Part shown: one piece after another, positions 1 through 7,844 of the stretch
Position numbering within the stretch: position 1 is the stretch's first letter
Layout of the letters: every line of letters starts with the position of its first letter
From: Akkermansia muciniphila
GTDB taxonomy: Bacteria > Verrucomicrobiota > Verrucomicrobiia > Limisphaerales > BJHT01
Reading direction: 5' to 3'
Assembly (NCBI GenBank): GCA_945861535.1
Contig: CAMAUZ010000019.1
Location: forward strand, 1-64,000
Length of the DNA: 64,000 bases
The notes under the pieces: model-generated
What the model was told of the DNA's origin: nothing
Database searches by the model: none
What the model saw: only the letters and a program-made list of their open reading frames with translations
Position numbers and translations under genes: made by a program

Positions 1-180
1 CCCACGCACGTCCGGCCGGCTAAAGCGGGAACTTCGAACTCACCGACCGCGTAAACGCGGGACTCCGAACTCCAAACTCCGAACGCGGAGCCGCCTGAAG
101 GCGGGACTCCGAACTCACGGGCCGCGTAAACGCGGAACTCCAAACTCAGAACGCCAAACTCCGAACTCCGAACCATCGAA
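1..180. repeat. REP cluster upstream of the RAYT gene
   Basis: Four short stem-loops lie here: CCGGC-TAAA-G(C)CGG (slightly degenerate) near 18-30, CCGCG-TAAA-CGCGG near 48-61, CCGCC-TGAA-GGCGG near 93-106 and CCGCG-TAAA-CGCGG near 123-136. Each is followed by a tail of the type AACTCCGAACTC. The stem sequence changes between copies but both arms change together, while the TRAA loop and tail stay constant. Similar units follow the transposase gene and recur at 7.5-7.75 kb. No gene is visible in this stretch. Confidence 0.85.
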
Positions 181-246
181 TTGGACACCGCGTGGGGCGG
201 AAAGTTTGGAGTTTCGCGTTTATGCGGCTCGGATAAACATCCCGCC

Positions 247-867
247 ATGTCCCAGCCCGAATATCGCTGGCGTCAACTCACGCCCGAACAGCGCGCTGAA
301 TTGCTCGCGTGGCGCAAGGAACGCGGGCATCCGTGGCATTCGCCGCCGCATCGGCCGAACTTCGGGCATCTGCGTTTCCACATCAGCGCGGCCTGCTTCG
401 AGCACCAGCACTACATCGGCCACCGGCCGGAGCGCATGGACGGTTTCGCGCGCGATTTGCTGGCCGTGTTCGCCGCGCACGCGAGCCAGACGTTCGCGTG
501 GTGCGTGCTGCCGAATCATTACCACGCGCTGGTCGAAGCGCCGGACGTCCTCGGCCTGCTGCGCGAGTTGGGAAAGTTTCATGGCCGCACATCGCACGCG
601 TGGAACGGCGAGGAACACTCGCGGGGGCGCAAAGTCTTTTTCCGCGCCGTGGAGCGGTCGATGCGTTCGGAGCGGCATTTCTGGGCGACGCTGAATTACG
701 TGCATCACAACCCGGTGCATCACGGCTACGTCGCGCGCTGGACGGACTGGCCTTGGAACAGCGCCGCGCAATACCTCGCTCAGACCGACCCGGAGGAAGC
801 GAGACGCATCTGGCGCGAGCATCCGCTGGGAGATTACGGCAAGGGCTGGGACGACCCGGAGCTGTGA
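247..867 (+). CDS. REP-associated tyrosine transposase (RAYT, Y1 HUH family)
   Basis: This 206-residue protein is predicted to nick and join single-stranded REP DNA with a single catalytic tyrosine. The HUH metal-binding motif is N-H-Y-H (His91 and His93). The usual RAYT motif around the catalytic tyrosine follows as N-Y-V-H-H-N-P-V (Tyr151), and the W-P-W-N-S motif near 168-172 is typical of the family. I chose the ATG at 247 because the longer reading frame from 181 runs through a degenerate REP copy (about 208-230). Inverted repeats with a TRAA loop flank the gene on both sides, which is the standard arrangement of a RAYT with its substrate repeats. Length and all motifs look intact, so it may be active. 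Family assignment is secure; activity on these particular repeats is inferred. Confidence 0.9.
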   Translation: MSQPEYRWRQLTPEQRAELLAWRKERGHPWHSPPHRPNFGHLRFHISAACFEHQHYIGHRPERMDGFARDLLAVFAAHASQTFAWCVLPNHYHALVEAPDVLGLLRELGKFHGRTSHAWNGEEHSRGRKVFFRAVERSMRSERHFWATLNYVHHNPVHHGYVARWTDWPWNSAAQYLAQTDPEEARRIWREHPLGDYGKGWDDPEL

Positions 868-1330
868 CGTTTGGAGTCCCGCGTTTACGCGGTCCGGGTT
901 TGGAGTTCCGCGTTTATGCGGTCGGGTGGCGGCGCGGGAGGGTTCGGGAGTGGGGGTGGTTTGGGAGGCAGCAGTTCGCTTCGCCCGCGCACGTCGGGCC
1001 GGCTAAAGCCGGAACTCCAAACTCACCGACCGCGTAAACGCGGGACTCCGAACTCTGAACTCCGAACGCCGAGCCGCCTGAAGGCGGGACTCCAAACTCC
1101 GAACACTCAAGCAGGCCACCCGCGCGGGGCGGAAGGTTCGGAGTCCCGCGTTTACGCGGTTCCGGGAGTTTGGAGTTCCGCGTTTACGCGGTCGGGTGGC
1201 GGCGCGTGGGCGTTCGGGAGTGGGGGCGGTTTGGTAGGCAGCAGTTCTCTTCGCCCACGCACGTCGGGCCGGCTAAAGCCGGAACTCCGAACTCACCGAC
1301 CGCGTAAACGCGGAACTCCGAACCCCAAAC
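868..1330. repeat. REP/BIME cluster downstream of the RAYT gene
   Basis: At least nine stem-loops with TAAA/TTTA or TGAA/TTCA loops occur in both orientations. A composite unit of about 150 bp is repeated at about 899-1054 and 1168-1320: an inverted CCGCG stem-loop, a G-rich spacer, a CCGGC-TAAA-GCCGG stem-loop and a CCGCG-TAAA-CGCGG stem-loop. The same unit occurs again at 7.57-7.73 kb. The organisation resembles bacterial interspersed mosaic elements built from REPs. No gene is seen between 868 and 1409. Confidence 0.85.
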
Positions 1331-1409
1331 TTGTTCGCGATGAAATCCCTGCCCGCAGCGACGGCTTCGGTTCATGCCGGTTCTGAGCGTGACCGGCTAA
1401 TTTCCGGCC

Positions 1410-1617
1410 ATGAGCAGCCTCGTTGAGATTGAAAAAGCCATCGAGGAGTTGCCCACGCCGCAGGTGGACGAGTTGGCTTGATGGCTGGCTGGAGAAGCAT
1501 CGCGTCAGGCGGGCCACGTCGCCGCCGGTGGAAAACTGGCTGCAACGTGCGCGCGGGGTGGCCCGTCCGGGCGAGACTACGGCGAAGGTAATGGCGCTTA
1601 CCCGTGGTGACGGATGA
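1410..1617 (+). pseudogene. Antitoxin gene of a vapBC-like pair, frameshifted
   Basis: The ATG at 1410 opens a reading frame beginning MSSLVEIEKAIEELP, which resembles small antitoxins placed just upstream of PIN toxins. It stops at 1479-1481 after 23 codons. The expected continuation (W-L-E-K-H-R-V-R-R and onward to T-R-G-D) is present in another frame up to a stop at 1615-1617, so a frameshift lies near 1475-1485. The second half ends in an ATGA overlap with the start of a toxin remnant at 1614. The frameshift is read directly; the family name is inferred from sequence style and context. Confidence 0.65.
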
Positions 1618-1953
1618 TTCTTTTCGATAGGGCGCAGCTCAGTTTCTTGCACGCGGCTTGGCGTCCGCGCCAGCCGGGTGGGGCAGGCATCCCTGCCTGC
1701 CAGTGGGCGGGGCATCCCTGCCCCGGGTTCCCGGTTCCGCGGGGGTGCTCGGCCAGGGAAACGGGCGGCAGGGATGCCGCCCGAACTGGCAGGCAGGGAT
1801 GCCTGCCCCACTCCGCCCGCGCGCCTGCCGCCGCAGGTTGCCTCGCGCACACCACCCGTGCCTGCCGACGGTTGCAGGAAACTGAGATGCGCCCTTTTCG
1901 ATACCAACATCTTGCTGGACATCGCGGCACCAGCCGTGAGGAGATGGTCCTGA
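1614..1953 (+). pseudogene. VapC-type PIN toxin remnant split by a MITE-like insertion
   Basis: The ATG at 1614 encodes M-I-L-F-D and is then interrupted at 1630 by a 265-bp inverted-repeat element. After the element the host sequence TTTTCGATA is duplicated (1895-1903) and the frame resumes as L-F-D-T-N-I-L-L-D, the N-terminal acidic motif of PIN ribonucleases. The frame ends at 1951-1953, so most of the PIN domain, including the later acidic residues, is absent. The gene is therefore dead twice over, by insertion and by loss of its 3' part. Removing the element and one copy of the duplication restores a continuous start, which is strong evidence for insertion. Confidence 0.75.
1630..1894. 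mobile_element. MITE-like element, copy 1 (265 bp, 9-bp target duplication)
   Basis: The terminal inverted repeats are about 22 bp, with the left end beginning GGGCGCAGCTCAGTTTCTTG and the right end its near-perfect reverse complement. The nine bases TTTTCGATA occur immediately outside both ends (1621-1629 and 1895-1903). The interior is itself strongly self-complementary, with several GGCAGGCATCC-type inverted motifs. No significant coding sequence is inside, so it must be moved by a transposase encoded elsewhere. Related copies occur at 20962, 31655, 46454 and 53958, with a solo end at 43330. Confidence 0.85.
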
Positions 1954-2053
1954 TGCACCACCCGCACGCGCCGCAGCGCTCCGATTACTTCACGCCGGTG
2001 CAGTCGTGACGGATCTCTGTAACCTTTAGTAAGCCGCTACACTCTAACTCCCC

Positions 2054-3376
2054 ATGATCATTAACCGTAGAACTTGGCTGGGCACGATGGGGGCAGGCGC
2101 CGGCGCGGCCATCGGCTCTTCCCTCTTTCCCGCACTTGCCCACGCCGCAACCGGATCCTCGGGAGGCCCGAAGCGGGTGATTTTCTTCCTGCAGAACCAG
2201 GGATTTGATCCGGCGACCTGCATCCCGACGGGCATGCGAAACAGCGGCTCGCTGGCGAACGCCGCCCTACCGGAGCCGATTGCGGCATTGGAACCTTACA
2301 AGGAGCGTCTGCACATCATCAATGGACTGCACGGTCTGCACACCAGCCCCTCGCACAGCGCCTTCTTCGGTGCGCTCGGTGGCTACCGCGGCAGTGACGG
2401 CGTTCCGCCCAGCGGGCCGACCATTGACTACGAGTTGAGCAAGGTGCTGCCCCCTACCCTCCTGCCTCACCTCTGCATCGGCATGGACTCCTTGGAGAAC
2501 ATGAAGGGCAAGCCCACGGTCGCGAACCTTTCGGCGAGCGGCGCGGGCCAGCCGATCTTCATGCACTCCAATCCAAACCATCTTTACCAGATGCTCTACG
2601 GCGGCATTTCCGAGGGCGAAATCCGCCGGCAACATGAAGCCCGTTCGAGCATGTTTGATCGCATCGAGCAGCTCGCCTTCGCGAAGGGCGGTGCCCTGCA
2701 GGGTGCGGAGAAACAGCGTTACGGCCAGTTCGTCCAGGGTTTCCACGACATCAACGGCCTGCGCGATCGCCTCGGCAACGTTTCCAGCCACCTGCGCAAG
2801 TTCGCGCCGCAGGTGGACGACCGTTACACCAAGCCCCAATTCGAGACCGACTGGCACGACGTTTTGCTGGACCTGGGCATCTCGGCCCTCAAGTCCGGCA
2901 CCACCAGCGTGCTGACCATCGGCTCGGGTCGTGGTGAAATCTTCGGCGCTTGGAAAGGCCTCGGCATCACGGAGCAAGGCCACAACCTCGGCCACATGAA
3001 GCAGCCGGACAATCCGATCTGGATCAAGATCCGCCAATACAACAGCCGCATGCTGGTCAGGTTGATGCAGCAGTTGGAAAGCGTGCCCGAGGGCAGCGGC
3101 ACCATGATGGACAACACGCTGATCGTTTATACCAGCAACAACGCCGACAAACAGCACACCAACGGCGCCACCTGGCCGGTGATGCTGCTCGGCAACTGCC
3201 ACGGTGCCTTCAAGTCCGGCCGGTTCACCCAACTCGACGGCACGCGCCCGATCAACGCCCTCTATACAACCATCCTCCGATCCGCCGGAGTCCGTGGTGA
3301 CCGCTTCAACATGAGCGAGCAACTCGCCAAGAAGTTCGACTCCGGCAGCGGTCCCCTCAAAGAAGTTCTGGCGTGA
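2054..3376 (+). CDS. DUF1552 domain protein, exported
   Basis: This 440-residue protein matches the DUF1552 family, which is abundant in Planctomycetota and Verrucomicrobiota and has no firmly assigned biochemistry. The N-terminus (N-R-R-T-W-L-G followed by an Ala/Gly-rich stretch ending near Ala31) looks like a Tat-type signal, so the protein probably acts outside the cytoplasm after folding. The rest is a globular domain with the family's typical 'GLxGxHT' and 'T(S)NNAD' style segments. Its stop overlaps the GTG start of the next gene by four bases (3373-3376), so the two are translationally coupled. DUF1552 proteins are usually encoded beside DUF1592-type cytochrome proteins, as here. Function is unknown beyond that association. 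Confidence 0.9.
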   Translation: MIINRRTWLGTMGAGAGAAIGSSLFPALAHAATGSSGGPKRVIFFLQNQGFDPATCIPTGMRNSGSLANAALPEPIAALEPYKERLHIINGLHGLHTSPSHSAFFGALGGYRGSDGVPPSGPTIDYELSKVLPPTLLPHLCIGMDSLENMKGKPTVANLSASGAGQPIFMHSNPNHLYQMLYGGISEGEIRRQHEARSSMFDRIEQLAFAKGGALQGAEKQRYGQFVQGFHDINGLRDRLGNVSSHLRKFAPQVDDRYTKPQFETDWHDVLLDLGISALKSGTTSVLTIGSGRGEIFGAWKGLGITEQGHNLGHMKQPDNPIWIKIRQYNSRMLVRLMQQLESVPEGSGTMMDNTLIVYTSNNADKQHTNGATWPVMLLGNCHGAFKSGRFTQLDGTRPINALYTTILRSAGVRGDRFNMSEQLAKKFDSGSGPLKEVLA

Positions 3377-5829
3377 AAAGCCTGGTCCTCACCGTCGCGG
3401 TGGCGGCCATGGTTTTGCTCGCCCCGGAAGCCCGGTCGGCCGACACCTACGCCCCCGGCGAACCCGTCCAAAGAAAGTTCAAGGACTTCGCGCAGCCATT
3501 TCTGAAACGGCATTGCTTCGATTGCCACGACGAGGGCACGAAGAAGGGCGATCTCTCACTGATCGACCTCGGCCAGGTGGACGAGACCAACGCCTCGCTC
3601 TGGAAGTCGATTTGGGCTCAGGTCACGCTTCAGGAAATGCCGCCCAAGAAGAAGTCCAAAGTGGACATCGTCGAGCGGTTGCGTTTCTCCGACTGGATCA
3701 TCGGCGAACTGCAGCGCGTCATGAAGGACAAGGGCGGCTTTCACGCCCACCGAGATCCGAAGAAGGGAAACTACGTCGCCCACCAACTCCTCTTCGGCCC
3801 CCTGCCCGCGGGCATCCAACTCCAGCCGCCCTCCTCGCCCGCACGCATCTGGCGCGTGACCCCGCAGGAACACATCACCCGGCTCAACGAGCTGATTAAC
3901 ACCGAGCCCAAATACGACCCCGAGAAGCCCGGGCTCCGCACGCATGGCGACGCGGTGCCCATCAACCACGGCGGCGAACTCAAACTCTATTTCGGCACGG
4001 ACCAGATCCTTCGCTGGGAAGGCGGCACCGTGGCCTACGCCACGGCGGTCAAGAGCGTGCCCGTGGTGCTCTCGTCGGCCCGCAAGACCGGTTTGAAGAA
4101 CTACCCGGACTTCTACTCGGTCAACAGTGCCGAGGCGACGCAGATACTCGGCAAGGCGGAGGACATCCTGAAATACATGGCCTACGGACCCCTCAGCCTC
4201 GTCGGCATGCCGGAGCAGATCACGGACGATCCAAAAACCTACGACCAGGTCAAACCCAAGGGTGATCTCCGGGGACTGCCGACCGCGATTGTTTACAGCA
4301 CGAAAGCCCTTCGTCCGCTGACCCCGGTCCTGGACCTGATGAAGGACGACATGGTCACCGATGCGCGCCTGCGCACCACAGTGGACTACTTGTTTGAAGC
4401 TCTGACCTTTCGGCCCCCCGTAGCGAAGGAATCCGACAACTACTTGCAGCTCGTCAAGGACGCCATTGCCAAGGTCGGCGTGAAGGACGGCGTGTTCATG
4501 GGCCTGTCCTCCATCTTCGTGGATCGCGATGCTCTGTTTCGGCCGGAGTTGGCGGAACACGGCAAACCGGATCAGCACGGCCGTGTGATGCTTCAGGACT
4601 GGGAGCTGGGTCTGGCTGTCAACCACGCCCTGCGCTACCTCAAGCCCGACGAGCGATTGCGCCAGGCGATCATCGCCGGGCGCATGCGGACACCGGAGGA
4701 TGTGAGCCGCGAGCTCACCCGCATGCTCGACGACGACAGCCTTCGCAAACCACGCGTCCTGCAGTTCTTCCGCGACTTCTTCGACTACGACGTGGCCGGT
4801 TACATTTGCAAGGACACCAAGGCGCTCGCCGCGACGGGAGTCTCAAGCCGAGGCGAGGCACATTACCGCGCGATGTTTGACGCCACCGCCAGCGCGGACC
4901 GCCTGATCGAGATTATCCTTCAGGAAGACAAGCACGTCCTCAAGCAACTGCTGACCACCCAGCGGGTGGTGGCCACCAAGACGGACAACAGCTACTTCGG
5001 CCGGAGACTCACCAAGGAAGAACAGGCGCTGAAGGCGGCGGCCGAAAAGCAGTCCGACAACGCCAAGAAAGACCGGAAGCGCGGAAGCGCTAACAACGTG
5101 GAAGTAGCCGTGGCCAATCTGGACGGCCCGAAAACCTACGCCCGCGTCAGCCGCCCCTCTTTCGGTGCCGGCTCCATGAAGCCCGAACGCATCCTGGCCA
5201 CCGCGCCCGAGGGCCAGCGGCTCGGCATCCTGACCCATCCCGTCTGGCTGGTCTCGCAATCCGATGCCATGGATAATCACGCCATCCATCGCGGCATCTG
5301 GATTCGCGAGCGCTTGCTCGGCGGGGGCATTCCCGATGTGCCGATCACCGTTGATGCCCAGCTCCCGGTCGAGCCGGAAAACACCCTGCGCGAGCGCATG
5401 CGCGTGACGAAGGCGCAATACTGCTGGACCTGCCATCAGAAAATGGACCCGCTCGGACTGCCCTTCGAGATGTATAACCACGCGGGACTCTTCCGCACCA
5501 CCGAGCTCAACAAACCGGTGGACGCCACCGGCGAGATCGTTGACAGCGGCGACCCGAAGCTGGATGGCCCGGTCAGCAATGCCCTGGAGATGATCAAGAA
5601 GCTCGCCGACAGCGAGCGCGTCGAGCAGGTCTTCGTCCGCCACGCCTTCCGCTTCTGGATGGGCCGCAACGAAACCCTGAACGACGCCCCCATCCTCCAG
5701 GCCGCCCACCGCGCCTACCGCGAAAACGGCGGCAGCATGAAGGCGCTCATCAAATCGCTCGTTACCTCCGACGCCTTTCTCTACCGCAAGGCGGAACGCG
5801 ACGAGCCGGCACGCGCGGCAGGCGGTTAG
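3373..5829 (+). CDS. DUF1592/DUF1588/DUF1585 planctomycete-type cytochrome c protein
   Basis: This 818-residue secreted protein has a Sec signal (residues 1-23) and a haem-binding C-F-D-C-H motif at Cys48-His52 in a segment resembling planctomycete cytochrome c domains. Next comes the DUF1592/DUF1588 region, which carries a second C-W-T-C-H motif near Cys684 followed by M-D-P-L-G, and then a DUF1585-like C-terminus. Two CxxCH sites imply at least two c-type haems and an electron-transfer role in the periplasm. The partner is probably the upstream DUF1552 protein, given the four-base overlap of the genes. The GTG start is supported by that overlap and the clear signal peptide right after it. 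The substrate is not known for this family. Confidence 0.9.
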   Translation: MKSLVLTVAVAAMVLLAPEARSADTYAPGEPVQRKFKDFAQPFLKRHCFDCHDEGTKKGDLSLIDLGQVDETNASLWKSIWAQVTLQEMPPKKKSKVDIVERLRFSDWIIGELQRVMKDKGGFHAHRDPKKGNYVAHQLLFGPLPAGIQLQPPSSPARIWRVTPQEHITRLNELINTEPKYDPEKPGLRTHGDAVPINHGGELKLYFGTDQILRWEGGTVAYATAVKSVPVVLSSARKTGLKNYPDFYSVNSAEATQILGKAEDILKYMAYGPLSLVGMPEQITDDPKTYDQVKPKGDLRGLPTAIVYSTKALRPLTPVLDLMKDDMVTDARLRTTVDYLFEALTFRPPVAKESDNYLQLVKDAIAKVGVKDGVFMGLSSIFVDRDALFRPELAEHGKPDQHGRVMLQDWELGLAVNHALRYLKPDERLRQAIIAGRMRTPEDVSRELTRMLDDDSLRKPRVLQFFRDFFDYDVAGYICKDTKALAATGVSSRGEAHYRAMFDATASADRLIEIILQEDKHVLKQLLTTQRVVATKTDNSYFGRRLTKEEQALKAAAEKQSDNAKKDRKRGSANNVEVAVANLDGPKTYARVSRPSFGAGSMKPERILATAPEGQRLGILTHPVWLVSQSDAMDNHAIHRGIWIRERLLGGGIPDVPITVDAQLPVEPENTLRERMRVTKAQYCWTCHQKMDPLGLPFEMYNHAGLFRTTELNKPVDATGEIVDSGDPKLDGPVSNALEMIKKLADSERVEQVFVRHAFRFWMGRNETLNDAPILQAAHRAYRENGGSMKALIKSLVTSDAFLYRKAERDEPARAAGG

Positions 5830-5880
5830 CCCGTCCGGGAGCCGGCTCAATCTCTCAAACCTGCCTCCGAAATCCGCGTG

Positions 5881-7437
5881 ATGAGCCCCGCCAGAAGCAG
5901 TCGTGTTCTCCGCCTTCTTGTCGTTTCGCTGGTCGCATGGACGGGCTTTCAGTCCTGTCGCGTGCGCGCCGAGAACTGGCCGCAGGCCGCTGGTCCCAAT
6001 GGGAACTTTGCCGTGAAGGGAACCGCGCCTGCCGACTTCAGCGTGGCTCACAATCGGAACATCCTCTGGCGCACGCCGCTGCCGAGCACGGGACAGGGAA
6101 CGCCCATCATCAGCAATGGCCGGGTGTTCGTCACCAGCCACGAATCCATCACCGCGGACGCGCATTCCGGTTCGAACATCGTCGGCATGTGCTTCGATGC
6201 CGGCACCGGCAAGGAACTGTGGCGGCGGACGATTCCCGGGGTTCGCGACACCGACCTGTCCAGCCTGTTCAGCGACAACACGGCGGCATCGCCCGTGGCC
6301 GATGGCCGCCGGGTTTGCTTTGTGAATGTGGGTGGCAGCATCAAATGCTTCAACTTCGATGCCCGTGAGCTGTGGTCCTACGACTGGGTGCCGTTCGGCC
6401 GCCACCATGCGCGGCTGCACGAGCCGATTCTTCACGATGGAAACATCATCACCGTCCAGTATCCGCATCGGGATTTGAAGCCGCTCCACACCACCAAGCA
6501 GGGCGCTCAACCGCTGGGACGCGAACGCCAGTATTGGACCTATCTTCAGGCGTTCGACCTGGAAACTGGCCGCCGGAAGTGGCTCGCCGAAACCGGGACA
6601 TCCGTCCATCAGACCTCGCTCTTCGGGCGGACGGCGGCTGGCGTGAACGCCGTACTGACTGGACGGGGCGGCGGACACCAACCGCCGGAGGAACCCTACG
6701 GCCTATCCTTGGTCAACGCGGACGACGGCAAGACGATTTGGGATCTGCCGATCCAGAATTATCCATCCGCACAAAACGCGTGCTGGAGTTCCACCCACGC
6801 CTACGCATTTGCCGGGCAGGAACATCTGACCATCGAAATCGCCTCGGGCCGCATCGTCCGCCGGTCGTCGCTGGTGACCGGCGTGACCATCACACGCCGC
6901 GACGGCGGCGGCTACACCCGGATCACGAACGCGACATTACCCCGCTTTCGACAACCTCTGACCAAGAATTCGAACGTGCTCGCCGGGCGCTATCACTATT
7001 TCCGCGCCAGCGACTCCTTCATGATCAGCCGGGTCAATCTCGACAGTGGCGCGGTGGAATACCTGCAGGTGCCGGTGCAAGTCGTCCGCCGCGCGGGCCA
7101 GAAAGACGAGGTGCTCTGGGAGAAAGCCTTGCCGAATGACATGAAGAACTCCGCCGGGTTCGTCGCCTCAGAGGACAAGCGCAATGCCGGCAACGGCTGG
7201 GGGCACGTATCCGCAGCCAGCGGCACAGTGATCGGCGGGAAACTTTATCTCCCCACGATGATCGGCATGGTCTACGTCCTGGATTGGAACGCGGAACGAC
7301 TCGACGAAAACGCGCTGCTGTCCATCAGCGATCTCGGCCCCGCTACTGAAACATGGAGCCTGTCCAGCCTGTCCTTTTCCGACGGCCGAATCTACGCCCG
7401 CACGTTGAAGGAATTGATCTGCATCGGCACACCGTGA
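5881..7437 (+). CDS. Exported PQQ-like beta-propeller protein
   Basis: This 518-residue protein begins with an arginine-rich signal peptide (hydrophobic stretch V-L-R-L-L-V-V-S-L-V). It then shows repeated motifs of PQQ/BamB-like beta-propellers: 'GTPIISNGRVFV', 'DAGTGKELWRR', 'AFDLETGRRKWLAE' and 'LVNADDGKTIWDL'. Such proteins are usually periplasmic or cell-surface scaffolds or quinoprotein-like enzymes. No quinoprotein active site can be confirmed by eye. It lies 51 bp after the DUF1592 gene on the same strand, so it is probably the third gene of that operon. A GTG three bases earlier (5878) could also serve as the start. Confidence 0.85.
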   Translation: MSPARSSRVLRLLVVSLVAWTGFQSCRVRAENWPQAAGPNGNFAVKGTAPADFSVAHNRNILWRTPLPSTGQGTPIISNGRVFVTSHESITADAHSGSNIVGMCFDAGTGKELWRRTIPGVRDTDLSSLFSDNTAASPVADGRRVCFVNVGGSIKCFNFDARELWSYDWVPFGRHHARLHEPILHDGNIITVQYPHRDLKPLHTTKQGAQPLGRERQYWTYLQAFDLETGRRKWLAETGTSVHQTSLFGRTAAGVNAVLTGRGGGHQPPEEPYGLSLVNADDGKTIWDLPIQNYPSAQNACWSSTHAYAFAGQEHLTIEIASGRIVRRSSLVTGVTITRRDGGGYTRITNATLPRFRQPLTKNSNVLAGRYHYFRASDSFMISRVNLDSGAVEYLQVPVQVVRRAGQKDEVLWEKALPNDMKNSAGFVASEDKRNAGNGWGHVSAASGTVIGGKLYLPTMIGMVYVLDWNAERLDENALLSISDLGPATETWSLSSLSFSDGRIYARTLKELICIGTP

Positions 7438-7529
7438 ACGAAAACCAGGTTGTGACGGGCGAATCATCGCGATGACCCTTCGCCGTGCAGGGGGCAGCGC
7501 TAGAGCTTGGCACATCCTGGCCACCGCGC

Positions 7530-7760
7530 GGGGCGGAAAGTTCGGAGTTCCGCGTTTACGCGGTCCGGGAGTTTGGAGTTCCGCGTTTACGCGGTCGGGC
7601 GACGGCGTGTTGGCGACCGGGAGCGGGGGCGGTTTGGGAGGCAGCAATCATCCCCGCCCCCGCACGGACGGGACCGCCTGAAGGCGGAACTCCGTACTCC
7701 CGGACCGCGTAAACGCGGAACTCCGAACGCCAGAGCCGCGTGAACGCGGCACTCCAAACC
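7530..7760. repeat. REP/BIME cluster between propeller and DUF4838 genes
   Basis: Five stem-loops of the TRAA-loop family are present: inverted CCGCG stems near 7546 and 7580, CCGCC-TGAA-GGCGG near 7672, CCGCG-TAAA-CGCGG near 7705 and a CCGCG-TGAA-CGCGG variant near 7735. The spacer between 7600 and 7670 is related to the spacer in the RAYT cluster at 0.9-1.3 kb, so this is a dispersed copy of the composite unit. The rest of 7438-7844 shows no gene. Confidence 0.8.
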
Positions 7761-7844
7761 AGCCGAACGGCAAACCCGGCGCGGCCCCCACTCGGGCATG
7801 AAAATTCATCGACACTCAATGCCCTGCGGCGAAGACTTCGCGCC

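Noticed and set aside
1-1330. Possible CRISPR array because of many similar short repeats
   Set aside because: Units are palindromic, occur in both orientations, have variable stems and irregular spacing, and flank a RAYT gene; no cas genes are present.
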